Assembly (NCBI GenBank): GCA_902801025.1
Contig: CADCGZ010000051.1
Location: 1-64,000 of the forward strand
DNA from: an uncultured bacterium
GTDB lineage: Bacteria > Verrucomicrobiota > Kiritimatiellia > RFP12 > UBA1067
Direction: 5' to 3'
DNA length: 64,000 nt
The stretch's first letter is position 1; each line of letters begins with the position of its first letter. The position numbers were made by a program, and so were the translations under genes. A model generated the notes under the pieces. That model saw nothing but the letters and a program-made list of their open reading frames with translations. It did not search any database and had not been told where the DNA came from. This document shows positions 33,004-41,433 of the stretch, in pieces.

Positions 33004-34195
33004 TCTTGAAGAACTTCTTCAGGGCCGCGACCTTGTCAGTCTTTTCCCATGGGAACTTCGAGCGCCCGAAGTGGCCGTAGGCGGCTGTGTCTTCGTACTT
33101 CCAGCCCTTGGGCGAGAGAAGCCCGAGATCCTTGATGAGCTCGTAGGGACGGAAGTCGAAAATCTTTCCAGAAGCGAGCATCTTCTCAAGCTGCTCATTC
33201 GTGACGCCGTGCGCGGACTTGAACGTCTTGACGCAGAAGCTCACGGGCCTATCGACGCCAATTGCGTAGGCGACCTGGATCTGGCAGCGGTCAGCAAGAC
33301 CGGCGGCGACGATGTTCTTCGCTGCATAGCGCGCGTAGTACGCGGCCGAGCGGTCGACCTTCGACGGATCCTTGCCCGAGAAAGCGCCTCCACCGTGCGC
33401 GGCCATTCCGCCGTAGGTGTCGACGATGATCTTGCGGCCGGTGAGCCCCGAGTCTCCGCACGGTCCGCCGATGACGAACTTGCCGGTCGGGTTGATGAAG
33501 AACTTCGTCTTTGGCGTTAGAAGGCCAGTTTTCGAGAGGTAGCCCTTTGCGAGCTTCTTGATTTCGTCGTAGTGCTTTTTCGTCGCTCCCGCCTCGGTAG
33601 TCTGGTGGGAGATGACTACTGTGTCGATCGCAACGGGACGGCCGTTTTCGTAGACTACAGAAAGCTGGCTCTTCGAGTCTGGGCGAAGCCACGAATACTT
33701 CTTGTCTGTCTTGCGGAGCTTCGCGAACATCTTGAGGAGTTCGTGCGAATAGACTATCGCGGCGGGCATGAGCGACTTTGTCTCGTTCGTCGCATAGCCG
33801 AACATCATTCCCTGATCGCCTGCTCCCTGCTTTTCCTTCTTCCTGCGCGAGACGCCCTGGTTGATGTCAGGCGACTGGCCATGTAGGAAATTGTAGTACT
33901 TGAACGTCGCGTCGGCGAAATGCTCTTCGGGGATCGTGTAGCCGATTTTCTTTGCGACGCGACGCGCGATTGCCTCGGTGTCGACTTTCTTGAAGTCCTT
34001 GCACGTTATTTCGCCCACGTTGACGACGACATCGGGGCCAACTGTCGTCTCGCATGCGACGTGGGCGCCTTTGTCTTTTGCGAGGCACGCGTCGAGGATT
34101 GCATCGGAGATTTGGTCTGCCACTTTGTCGGGATGTCCTTCCGAAACGGACTCAGACGTAAAAACGTGGCGATGGTTCTTCTTGGTCATTTTCAT
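32993..34195 (-). CDS. metK: S-adenosylmethionine synthetase MetK
   Basis: A 400-residue tetrameric enzyme making SAM from ATP and methionine. Signatures: [15 protein letters not shown] near the N-terminus, [16 protein letters not shown] (ATP site) and [21 protein letters not shown] (P-loop-like). The start at 34195 (MKMTKK) follows an AGGGA ribosome site; the ATG two codons on would also fit. It has its own promoter and a 66-nt leader able to form hairpins. Confidence 0.97.
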   Translation of the reverse strand: MKMTKKNHRHVFTSESVSEGHPDKVADQISDAILDACLAKDKGAHVACETTVGPDVVVNVGEITCKDFKKVDTEAIARRVAKKIGYTIPEEHFADATFKYYNFLHGQSPDINQGVSRRKKEKQGAGDQGMMFGYATNETKSLMPAAIVYSHELLKMFAKLRKTDKKYSWLRPDSKSQLSVVYENGRPVAIDTVVISHQTTEAGATKKHYDEIKKLAKGYLSKTGLLTPKTKFFINPTGKFVIGGPCGDSGLTGRKIIVDTYGGMAAHGGGAFSGKDPSKVDRSAAYYARYAAKNIVAAGLADRCQIQVAYAIGVDRPVSFCVKTFKSAHGVTNEQLEKMLASGKIFDFRPYELIKDLGLLSPKGWKYEDTAAYGHFGRSKFPWEKTDKVAALKKFFKIGR

Positions 34196-34261
34196 TCCCT
34201 GTAGACTTTCTTTCTGTCACACGCCGAGCACCATGCCCGGACGTCACAGACTGAAATGAGT
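34196..34261 (-). promoter_or_regulatory. Structured metK 5' leader, candidate regulatory RNA
   Basis: 66-nt leader between the predicted start and the ATG. CCGGGC-ATGGT-GCTCGG can form a six-pair hairpin, extended by ACG/CGT and CTGT/ACAG across internal loops; the motif GTGAC occurs on both sides. I cannot match it to a known SAM riboswitch class. Confidence 0.3.
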
Positions 34262-34267
34262 GTGCAT

Positions 34268-34277
34268 ATTATACCAT
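34268..34277 (-). promoter_or_regulatory. Extended -10 promoter of metK
   Basis: Minus-strand TATGGTATAAT-type box; predicted start 34261. Confidence 0.75.
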
Positions 34278-34292
34278 AACGGAGGCTGGCAG

Positions 34293-34457
34293 TGGCCGAA
34301 GGCTTCTCCTCGCGGAACCTCGGCGAATACGCCGTATCCGCTCGCTCGAACCTTCGCTCCACCGCCAGCCTCTCGGTCGGCGTTGGCCGAAAGCTCCTCC
34401 TCGCGGAACCTCGGCGAATACGCCGTATCCGCTCGCTCGGACTTTCGCTCCACCGCC
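34293..34457. repeat. Two 74-bp direct repeats between metK and murC
   Basis: Copies at 34293-34366 and 34384-34457 begin TGGCCGAA and end TCGCTCCACCGCC, with only a handful of differences. The 310-bp gap between metK and murC holds these repeats, the two divergent promoters and nothing else recognisable. Confidence 0.9.
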
Positions 34458-34485
34458 TTCACTCGCATCATCGTTCAAAGACATA

Positions 34486-34496
34486 TTTGATATAAT
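34486..34496 (+). promoter_or_regulatory. -10 promoter of murC-murB
   Basis: TTTGATATAAT; predicted start 34503, three bases before the ATG at 34506. Confidence 0.8.
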
Positions 34497-34505
34497 ATCC
34501 GCAAA

Positions 34506-36353
34506 ATGAACGAGCGGAGGAGAGTGCATTTCATTGGCATTGGCGGGGTCGGGATGGCCGCGCTTGCCGTGCTTCTCAAGAACAGGGGATGCGCGGTGTC
34601 GGGCTGCGACCTCTCGCGAAGCGCGCGCACTGACTGGCTTGAGTCGCTTGGCGTTCACGTTGCATTGGGGCATGACTCTGCACATGTGGAAGGTGTTGAT
34701 GAAGTCGTTGCAACTCCTGCCGTCGCTCGCGACAACCCAGAGCTTGTCGCATCGGCGGGGCGCGTGCGGATGCGCGGCGAAGTTCTTGCAGAAATCGTAA
34801 ACGCCGCGCCCGATTCGATCGCCGTCTGCGGCAGCCACGGCAAGACGACGACGGCGACTTTCGTTGCGAAGCTTCTTCTTGCGCTTGGCGAAGACGTTGA
34901 ATGGGCGATTGGCGGCGAGACTGGTGATTTTCCCGTCGCAGGCGGGAAGGGCGTGCTTGTCGTTGAAGCGGACGAATCGGACGGAACGCTTGCGCTATAT
35001 CGCGCCAAGACGCTTGTCGTTACGAACTGCGACTACGACCACCCCGACCATTTCAAGACGAGAGCCGACTACGACGCCTGCTTCAACACGGCGCGGCGGC
35101 AGTCTGGCGATGTCGTAGAGGGCGAAGGACTCGCGCCGCTTTCTTTTCTTGATGATGTCGATGCATTTACATCTCTTGCGCCGCACAACAAGAAAAACGC
35201 TCGAGCCGCAGTTGAAGTAGCTCTTCGCCGCGGACACTCTCCAGAGGCAATCGCCGCAGCGTTACCCGAAGCGGTAGCGTCGCTTCCCGACAGGCGTTTT
35301 CAGAAACTAATAGACGGCGTATACACTGACTACGCTCACCACCCTGCGGAGATGGCATGCGCCGTTGCGATGGCGCGGCAAATCTGCCGCGGAGTCCTGC
35401 GTGTTCTTTTCCAGCCGCACCGCTATTCGCGCACGAAGGCGCTTCTCGCGGATTTCCCCGCGTCTTTCGCGCTTGCGGACGAAGTCGTGCTTTGCCCTGT
35501 TTATGCGGCATTCGAACCGCCGATTGAAGGCGGCGACATTGCCGATCTCTACAAGGCGACGCGCGATGCGGGCGTCAATGTGAAGCTCGCGCGAAGTTGC
35601 GAAGAGGCGTGGGAACATGCGCGAAATTCAATGGGGATTGACGACGTGACGCTTCTTCTTGGCGCTGGCGACATCATCGCGCTCGCGCCGATCGTCAGGC
35701 GGGGCGCAGATACGGTGCTTAAGAAAATCCTTATTGGACACGGCTCAAACACCTGGAAGAGCGACTTGAACCTCTCTGTCGAGTATGTCAAGGCCAATGG
35801 CCCCGCAGGGGAGAGCGGCGCGTCGCTTCTTGCCGCGTATCCGTCTCTATGTCCGTGGATGGCTGGAATTCCAGGTACGATCGGTGGCTGGGTGAAGATG
35901 AACGCCGGTGCGTTTGGCCATTCAATTTCCGAAGTCATCTCGGCAGTCAAGGTCGACGGCAAATGGATTCCAGCCGAGGAATGTGGCTTTGGTTACCGCA
36001 CAAGCGCGATCAACGGCGAAATCCAGGATGTGAAGTGGCGTAATTCCGTCTGCGAAGAGGGAACGCCCGCGGACTTTCTCGCAAGACGCAAGAATTTCCC
36101 GCCTGGAACGAAGGGAAGCGTCTTCAAGAACCCGCCTGGCGACTTTGCGGGGCGGCTTCTTGAAGAGGCGGGCGCGAAGGGGCTTAGAGTCGGCGGCGCA
36201 TACGTCTGGGAGGAGCATGCGAATGTCATTGTCTCAGGTCCTGACGCAACGCCGAGCGACTTCCTTGCGCTTTCGCGGCTTATGCGAAACAAGGTCCTTT
36301 TCAAGTTCGGAATTCGCCTTGAGCCAGAAGTCACAGGGCTGAACATGAGGTAA
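34506..36353 (+). CDS. murC-murB: MurC-MurB fusion: UDP-MurNAc-L-Ala ligase / UDP-MurNAc dehydrogenase
   Basis: A 615-residue fusion for peptidoglycan precursor synthesis. Residues 1 to about 400 are MurC: FIGIGGVGM, ATP loop SHGKTTT, VVEADESDGT, TDYAHHPAEM, LFQPHRYSRT and LLGAGDI. The rest is MurB: IGHGSN, GIPGTIGGWVKMNAGAFG (FAD site), CGFGYRTS, GSVFKNPPGDFAGRLLEEAG (catalytic Ser) and LEPEV (late Glu). Both halves are shorter than stand-alone enzymes (usually about 460 and 300): the MurC central domain and the MurB N-terminal FAD region are compressed. The catalytic residues I looked for are present. No ribosome site: leaderless start. Confidence 0.9.
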   Translation: MNERRRVHFIGIGGVGMAALAVLLKNRGCAVSGCDLSRSARTDWLESLGVHVALGHDSAHVEGVDEVVATPAVARDNPELVASAGRVRMRGEVLAEIVNAAPDSIAVCGSHGKTTTATFVAKLLLALGEDVEWAIGGETGDFPVAGGKGVLVVEADESDGTLALYRAKTLVVTNCDYDHPDHFKTRADYDACFNTARRQSGDVVEGEGLAPLSFLDDVDAFTSLAPHNKKNARAAVEVALRRGHSPEAIAAALPEAVASLPDRRFQKLIDGVYTDYAHHPAEMACAVAMARQICRGVLRVLFQPHRYSRTKALLADFPASFALADEVVLCPVYAAFEPPIEGGDIADLYKATRDAGVNVKLARSCEEAWEHARNSMGIDDVTLLLGAGDIIALAPIVRRGADTVLKKILIGHGSNTWKSDLNLSVEYVKANGPAGESGASLLAAYPSLCPWMAGIPGTIGGWVKMNAGAFGHSISEVISAVKVDGKWIPAEECGFGYRTSAINGEIQDVKWRNSVCEEGTPADFLARRKNFPPGTKGSVFKNPPGDFAGRLLEEAGAKGLRVGGAYVWEEHANVIVSGPDATPSDFLALSRLMRNKVLFKFGIRLEPEVTGLNMR

Positions 36354-36358
36354 AAGTC

Positions 36359-37807
36359 ATGAAGACGACAGTAAATAAGATTGGAATGTTGTTTTGCATC
36401 GTGGCTGGCTTGGTTGGCGTTGCCCATGCCGAGATCAATCCAGGCACCGTCGTGTCGCCGCCGCAAGGGGAAGGCAAAACAAAGGTCGTGTTCTTCTTCG
36501 ACACTGAGGATTTCATCCAGCCACGGAGCGCCGATGCGATACGCGACATAGCGAACATCCTTTCGGAGGAGGGAGTCCGAGGGCATTTCGCAATGATTGG
36601 CTATCTGGGCAAGAAGCTTGTGGACTGGCGGCGGATGGACGTGTTGGACGCCCTCAAGCCCCATTTCGTGGGAACGCAGACCCTTTACCATTCCCTTCAT
36701 CCGAATATTACCGAAGCGACCGACATAGAGGATTTCGATGCCGCCTATCTGTACGCTATGGACGAGGAGTCGCGTGGCATTGGCATGCTTCAGGCGGCCA
36801 CGGGGAAGGAAAAGATGTGGTGCAGCGTCCTTCCCGGGAACGGCAATACCATAGTCGCGATGTACTTGTATGCCGATCTTGGCATACCGTTCTTTGGCGG
36901 CGGAACGGGCATGTACGAGGACGTGTCCAATTGCGGCGATATCTGGTATTGTAACCAGCGCCATCTCACCTATGCCTACAGTCTGCAGCTTGAAAAGCTT
37001 ATCCCGAACTACCCAGAGTCGTGCGACGTTGACAAGGAACTCGACCAACTCTCGAAGCAGAAGGTCGTCACGTTATACATGCATCCGCATATGGTGGTAT
37101 GCACAAAGCACTGGGACTGGGTGTTCTATGGCGGCAACAAATACGAGTTCGGGAAGTGGCCGTACGCTCCTGCGCGAGATCCTGCGGACACAGAGGTCTT
37201 CTACTCTCGCCTTCGCGCTTTTGTGAGAAGACTGAAGTCCGATTCGCGCTTCGAGATTACCGACTGTCCGGCGCTTTATGCGGCGCAACGGCCTCGACGC
37301 GCCATTGAACTTGCGGACATTCCGGCGATTCGAAGGTTGCTTCTCAAGGATTTCGGCCCCGTGCGTGCGCCTGCGGAATGGTGCATTGCCGATTGCTTTC
37401 TTGCGGCGGTGCGCTTGTTGAAAGGTGAACCACAGCATGTGCCGGGGAAGGTCTATGGATTCCTCTATGCGCCAGAGGGCGTGAAGACGCCTGTGCGTGT
37501 GACGGCGGCGGGCTTGCGTAAGGCGGCGGCCAAGATGGACGTCTCGCGTTTCCTTCCTACGTCGATCGAGGTTGACGGCATAAAGATCGGCCCCGCTGAC
37601 TTTCTTTTTGCTGCGCTTGAGGTGCTTGAGACCGGCGTGGACGCTGTGGTTGTCGAGCCGCGTGACCAGCTTGGCAACATTTCGCACTATTTGCCGAAGA
37701 TGGCGACAGTTAATTTTCGAGGGACGTGGATATATTGCGATGACTATAAGGACGAGTGGACGTCAAATCGCCTGCGCTGGCAGTTTTGGACGTTCCGCTA
37801 CGAATGA
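36359..37807 (+). CDS. Secreted polysaccharide-deacetylase-like (NodB-fold) protein
   Basis: A 482-residue exported protein with signal peptide 1-24 (MLFCIVAGLVGVAHA). The mature start VVFFFDTEDFIQP resembles the first NodB motif (Asp for metal), and YHSLHPNI could be the second motif with metal His residues. The remaining 300 residues, including TLYMHPHMVV and a C-terminal domain with FLPTSIEVDGIKIGPADFL, are unlike typical deacetylases. It may act on polysaccharide outside the cytoplasm. It starts 5 bp after murB, so it is probably cotranscribed. Confidence 0.6.
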   Translation: MKTTVNKIGMLFCIVAGLVGVAHAEINPGTVVSPPQGEGKTKVVFFFDTEDFIQPRSADAIRDIANILSEEGVRGHFAMIGYLGKKLVDWRRMDVLDALKPHFVGTQTLYHSLHPNITEATDIEDFDAAYLYAMDEESRGIGMLQAATGKEKMWCSVLPGNGNTIVAMYLYADLGIPFFGGGTGMYEDVSNCGDIWYCNQRHLTYAYSLQLEKLIPNYPESCDVDKELDQLSKQKVVTLYMHPHMVVCTKHWDWVFYGGNKYEFGKWPYAPARDPADTEVFYSRLRAFVRRLKSDSRFEITDCPALYAAQRPRRAIELADIPAIRRLLLKDFGPVRAPAEWCIADCFLAAVRLLKGEPQHVPGKVYGFLYAPEGVKTPVRVTAAGLRKAAAKMDVSRFLPTSIEVDGIKIGPADFLFAALEVLETGVDAVVVEPRDQLGNISHYLPKMATVNFRGTWIYCDDYKDEWTSNRLRWQFWTFRYE

Positions 37808-37866
37808 AAGTCCGGCAAGGACATCTGGCTTTGCGTTGCAGTCCTTAACCGAGTTCATGCCGAATA

Positions 37867-37875
37867 TGGTATAAT
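37867..37875 (+). promoter_or_regulatory. Extended -10 promoter of thiS-thiF
   Basis: TGGTATAAT box ending at 37875; predicted start 37882, three bases before the riboswitch core. Confidence 0.8.
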
Positions 37876-37884
37876 ACTGGACAT

Positions 37885-37960
37885 ACGGGGTGCTGGCGGC
37901 ATGGTGTGCGTCGGCTGAGATGAGACCCGCAGAACCTGATCCGGGTAATGCCGGCGGAGG
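37885..37960 (+). promoter_or_regulatory. TPP riboswitch (thi-box) before thiS
   Basis: Core signatures are all present: ACGGGGTGC, GGCTGAGAT, ACCCG, GAACCTGATCCGGGTAATGC and the closing CGGCGGAGG. The 3' strand of the closing stem contains the GGAGG ribosome site of thiS, so thiamine pyrophosphate binding should hide it and block translation. A variable P3 stem occupies the region TGGCGGCATGGTGTGCGTC. Confidence 0.95.
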
Positions 37961-37966
37961 AAAAAG

Positions 37967-38167
37967 ATGAAGATCAATTATCAAGGTGAGGTCGTCGATA
38001 CGACGGCGAAGACGGTTGCCGAGTTTCTCTCGGCACGAGGCGTAGACCCGGCGAAGGCGATTGTCGAATACGCTGGCGAAGTGTATGCACCAGGAGCCGA
38101 CCTTTCGGCGCTTGCGCTCGTTGACGGCGCTTCGCTCGATGTTTTCAAGATGACGGCTGGGGGCTGA
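37967..38167 (+). CDS. thiS: Sulfur carrier protein ThiS
   Basis: A 66-residue ubiquitin-like protein ending in the required Gly-Gly (FKMTAGG), which is adenylated by ThiF and then carries sulfur for thiazole formation by ThiG. It lies six bases after the riboswitch ribosome site and one base before thiF. Confidence 0.95.
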   Translation: MKINYQGEVVDTTAKTVAEFLSARGVDPAKAIVEYAGEVYAPGADLSALALVDGASLDVFKMTAGG

Positions 38168-38168
38168 G

Positions 38169-38768
38169 ATGTCTGCAAATACCTATCTCACTCCCGAGGA
38201 ACGCGCCGTGCTTGAATCGGCGCGTGTCGGGATTGCTGGCGCAGGCGGGCTTGGCTCCAATTGCGCGATGCATCTCGTCCGTGCGGGAGTCCAGCATCTC
38301 ACCGTCGTGGATTTCGATGTCGTGAACGAGTCAAATCTCAACAGGCAGTTTTTCTTCCGCGACCAGCTTGGGCAAAAGAAAGTCGAGGCGCTAAAGGAGA
38401 ACCTTCTCAGGATTGATCCTGACGCCGACATTCGCGCCGTGGACGCGAAGATCGACGCGGCGTCCGTAAAAGAGATATTTGCAGACTGCGACATTGTCGT
38501 CGAGGCGTTCGATGTAGTCGATGCGAAGGTTATGCTTGTCTCGTCTTTCGCTTCTTCTGGCAAGAATCTCGTCACGGCGAGCGGCCTTGCAGGATGGGGG
38601 CGGTCGAACGCGATACGCCTGCGCCGGATGGGGCCTGACATCGTCGCCATTGGCGACGGGGAAACGTCCGTCGGCAAGGGCGTCGCTCCGGTCTCTCCCC
38701 GTGTCGGAATCGCCGCGGCGATGCAGGCGAACGCGGTGGTCTCGATCCTCCTGGGCTGCGAACCTTAG
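38169..38768 (+). CDS. thiF: ThiS adenylyltransferase ThiF (short clostridial-type)
   Basis: A 199-residue E1-like enzyme: GIAGAGGLGSN (ATP site), VVDFDVVNESNLNRQFF with the conserved Asp and Arg-Gln, and IVVEAFD. It lacks CxxC zinc pairs, consistent with the short ThiF form of about 200 residues found in clostridia and relatives. It activates the ThiS C-terminus. It is last of the two-gene unit; a 9-bp stem hairpin follows 35 bp downstream. Confidence 0.92.
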   Translation: MSANTYLTPEERAVLESARVGIAGAGGLGSNCAMHLVRAGVQHLTVVDFDVVNESNLNRQFFFRDQLGQKKVEALKENLLRIDPDADIRAVDAKIDAASVKEIFADCDIVVEAFDVVDAKVMLVSSFASSGKNLVTASGLAGWGRSNAIRLRRMGPDIVAIGDGETSVGKGVAPVSPRVGIAAAMQANAVVSILLGCEP

Positions 38769-38803
38769 CCGCAACGCGGCGGTGGGTCGCATTGCCGTCC
38801 TTG

Positions 38804-38836
38804 CTCATTACCAAATGGTCATCTTTCGGTAATGAG
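38804..38836 (+). terminator. Hairpin after thiF
   Basis: CTCATTACC (38804-38812) pairs perfectly with GGTAATGAG (38828-38836) around a 15-nt loop. There is no T-run, so it could be a weak terminator or a protein-binding palindrome for the promoter just downstream. Confidence 0.4.
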
Positions 38837-38854
38837 TCCGTAATCCCCATTCTG

Positions 38855-38860
38855 TATACT
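38855..38860 (+). promoter_or_regulatory. -10 promoter of the ArnT-like gene
   Basis: TATACT; predicted start 38867, about 4 nt before the ATG at 38871. Confidence 0.5.
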
Positions 38861-38870
38861 GTATGCAGTT

Positions 38871-40040
38871 ATGAGGAAGGTATTGTTGATTCTTGTAGCG
38901 GTACGCGTCGCCGCGATGCTCGTTGCGCCCGTCTTTGAGCCGAGCGAGGCGCGCTACGCGGCGATTTCCGCGAACATGGCGCGGGCAGGGGACTGGTTTG
39001 TCCCGAGCTTTACGTACAAGGGCGTCTACCAGCCGTTCGCGGGGAAGCCTCCGTTCGCGTTCCAGGCGTCGGCGCTCTCGTGCAAGGCGCTTGGCGTGAG
39101 CGAGTTCGCGGTGCGCCTTCCGTCGCTCGTCTCCTGGCTTGCGCTTCTCGCAATCCTGTATTGGTCGGTGCGCAGGACATCGTCGCGCGACGCGGCGATG
39201 CTTGCGGTGGGGCTCTGCGCGACGACAGTGTCGCTGTACATGATGTCCGGCATCTGCATGACCGACGCACTGCTCGTCTGCTGCGTATCGGGCGCCCTGC
39301 TTCTGTATGCAACGCGCGACACTTCGCTGTATCCGGCGGTCGCGCTGCTCCTTGCGCTCGGAACGGTCGTGAAGGGACCTGTCGCGCTGGCGCTGTTCGG
39401 ACTCCCCGCGCTCGCCGACTCCGTTATCGCGCGCAGGCTGCCTCCATTGCCGCTTAAGCGCACGCTTCTCTCGCTGTTCCTCTTTGTCGCAGTCGTCGTT
39501 TCGTACTTCGCCGCAGTGGAGGCGAACCAGCCCGGGTTTCTCAGGTACTTCATCGTCAATGAGAACATCATGCGCTTCCTTGTGCACGACTATGGCGACA
39601 AGTATGGGGCGGGACGCGAGACGTTCCGCGGCATGGCGGTGGTGTGGACGCTTGTCGCTACGCTTCCGTGGTCGCTCGTCCCGTTTTTCAGGCGCCGTCT
39701 GCCGTCGCTTTCGTTCCATATGCTTTCGATTCTATGCATCACGCTGTTCTGGTGCCTCACGAGCAGGGTTCCGTTCACGTACCTCCTTCCAGTAGCGCCG
39801 CTCTTCGCCGCGCACCTCGCGACGCGTCCTGAGGAGTTCGGGCTCGACGCCGCGCGACTTCGGAGGCTTGTCCCGCTCGCCGCGGCGCTTGCGTGCGTCG
39901 TACTCTGCGGGGCGCTGTCATACACGTACGCGTTCAACCGGAAGAAGATGCCCGGCGCGTCCGCCCCGATGAAGGTCAGCGACCATTATTTTTCGTACGA
40001 GTTCTACAACGGACCTTGGGGAGAGGGGGCGCCGCAATGA
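38871..40040 (+). CDS. ArnT/PMT-like GT-C glycosyltransferase
   Basis: A 389-residue membrane protein with about ten helices. EPSEARYAAISANMARAGDWF corresponds to the acidic first-loop signature of ArnT-family enzymes, and GKPPFAF follows as in that family (GKPPL). It should transfer a sugar from polyprenyl phosphate to lipid A or another glycolipid on the periplasmic face. It overlaps the next GT2 gene by ATGA, which likely makes the lipid-linked donor. Confidence 0.85.
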   Translation: MRKVLLILVAVRVAAMLVAPVFEPSEARYAAISANMARAGDWFVPSFTYKGVYQPFAGKPPFAFQASALSCKALGVSEFAVRLPSLVSWLALLAILYWSVRRTSSRDAAMLAVGLCATTVSLYMMSGICMTDALLVCCVSGALLLYATRDTSLYPAVALLLALGTVVKGPVALALFGLPALADSVIARRLPPLPLKRTLLSLFLFVAVVVSYFAAVEANQPGFLRYFIVNENIMRFLVHDYGDKYGAGRETFRGMAVVWTLVATLPWSLVPFFRRRLPSLSFHMLSILCITLFWCLTSRVPFTYLLPVAPLFAAHLATRPEEFGLDAARLRRLVPLAAALACVVLCGALSYTYAFNRKKMPGASAPMKVSDHYFSYEFYNGPWGEGAPQ

Positions 40041-40783
40041 AGACGCTTGCGCTTGTCGTGCCTTGCCACAACGAGGCGAAGAGACTGGACGTCGACGCGT
40101 TCGTCCGCGCGGCGGAGGAGTGGCCGTGGATATCGTTCTGCTTCGTCGACGACGGTTCGACTGACTCAACGGCGGAGCTCCTCGCGCACATGGCGAACCT
40201 TTCTCCGTCGATGCATGCGATATGCATCAACGAGAACGTGGGCAAGGCCGAGGCCGTGAGGCGAGGGGTCCTGCACGTCTGCTCCGACTCCGGCGCGGAC
40301 TGCGTGGGGTTCTGGGACGCGGACCTCGCGACACCGCTCGGGGAGATTCCGTCGTTCATGCGCGCGTTTGAGGAGCATGGTCCGCTCAAGGCCGTGATAG
40401 GTTCGCGCTGGCCTCACCTCGGGACGGACATACGTCGTTCGATGGCGCGCGGACTTGCGGGCGCGTTCGCGAAGTGGCTCATCAGGCGCACGCTCGGTGC
40501 GCCGGTGTGGGACACGCAGTGCGGGGCGAAGGTCTTCGCGTGCGACGTGGCGAGGGAGATCTTCCGCGCACCGTTCAGGTCGCGCTGGCTTTTCGACGTG
40601 GAGCTTCTCGCCCGCATTGGAAGAAGACGCCTGCGCCGCGACGTTTTGGAGCTTCCGCTTGCCGAATGGTTCGACGTCCCAGGCTCGAAGGTGGGGCTTG
40701 GTGCGCTCCGTGAACTTCTGTCGCTTCCTTCCATTTGCCGCCAATCTTTGGTAGAATCTCGCTCATGCACGTTCTCATCATAG
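40037..40783 (+). CDS. Polyprenyl-phosphate sugar transferase, GT2 (DPM1-like)
   Basis: A 248-residue GT-A enzyme: LVVPCHNEAKRLD, FVDDGSTDSTAEL, GFWDADLATPLGE (DxD) and WDTQCGAKVF, the DPM1/ALG5-type Cys-Gly-Lys motif. No C-terminal membrane helices. It starts by ATGA overlap with the ArnT-like gene, so the two form a donor-synthesis plus transfer pair. The last codons overlap the response-regulator start by 19 bp and contain that gene's promoter. Confidence 0.85.
   Translation: MKTLALVVPCHNEAKRLDVDAFVRAAEEWPWISFCFVDDGSTDSTAELLAHMANLSPSMHAICINENVGKAEAVRRGVLHVCSDSGADCVGFWDADLATPLGEIPSFMRAFEEHGPLKAVIGSRWPHLGTDIRRSMARGLAGAFAKWLIRRTLGAPVWDTQCGAKVFACDVAREIFRAPFRSRWLFDVELLARIGRRRLRRDVLELPLAEWFDVPGSKVGLGALRELLSLPSICRQSLVESRSCTFSS
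40747..40757 (+). promoter_or_regulatory. Extended -10 promoter of the two-component genes
   Basis: TTTGGTAGAAT inside the end of the GT2 gene; predicted start 40764, one base before the ATG at 40765. Confidence 0.7.
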
Positions 40784-41433
40784 AAGACGACGCGAAGACG
40801 GCCGATTTCGTGGCGGGCGCGTTCAGGCAGTCCGGGTACGTCTGCACTATATGCGCGGACGGGCTGGAGGGATCCGTCGCCGCGCTTGCCAACGACTACG
40901 ACGCAGCCGTCGTCGACATAATGCTCCCAGGCAAGGACGGACTCTCCATAATCCGCTCGCTGCGCGCTGCCGGGAAGAACCTGCCCGTGATTGTCCTTTC
41001 CGCGCGAGGCGAGGTGGACGCGCGGATCAAGGGACTAGAGGCGGGGGCGGACGACTATCTTGCGAAGCCGTTCTCCGTCGCCGAGCTGCTGGCGCGCGTG
41101 CAGGCGCTGATGAGGCGCGCGTCGCGCCACGCCGAGTCGACGGTGCTTAAGGTCGAGGACCTCGAGATGGACCTCGTCTCGCACAAGGTGACGCGCGGCG
41201 GCGAGCGGATAAGCCTCCAGCCCCTCGAGTACCAGCTTCTCGAGTACCTCATGCGCAACCGCGGCAGGGTCGTGTCGCGCAACACCATACTCGAGCGCGT
41301 GTGGGACTACGACTTCGATCCGCACACCAACGTCGTCGAGGCGCGCGTATGCCGTCTCCGCGAGAAGATCGACAGGAACTCTCCGCGCAAGCTGATCTCG
41401 ACGGTGAGGGGGGTGGGCTATGTCCTCGGCTGA
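40765..41433 (+). CDS. OmpR/PhoB-family response regulator
   Basis: A 222-residue regulator. Receiver domain: acidic pocket IEDDAK, phospho-acceptor Asp in AVVDIMLPGKDG (about residue 51), Lys in LAKPFSVAEL. DNA-binding winged helix: LQPLEYQLLEYLMRNRGRVVSR and VEARVCRLREKID, ending RGVGYVLG. The pattern is close to CopR/CusR-like regulators. It overlaps the histidine kinase gene by 14 bp, so they form a cognate pair; target genes are unknown. Confidence 0.95.
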   Translation: MHVLIIEDDAKTADFVAGAFRQSGYVCTICADGLEGSVAALANDYDAAVVDIMLPGKDGLSIIRSLRAAGKNLPVIVLSARGEVDARIKGLEAGADDYLAKPFSVAELLARVQALMRRASRHAESTVLKVEDLEMDLVSHKVTRGGERISLQPLEYQLLEYLMRNRGRVVSRNTILERVWDYDFDPHTNVVEARVCRLREKIDRNSPRKLISTVRGVGYVLG

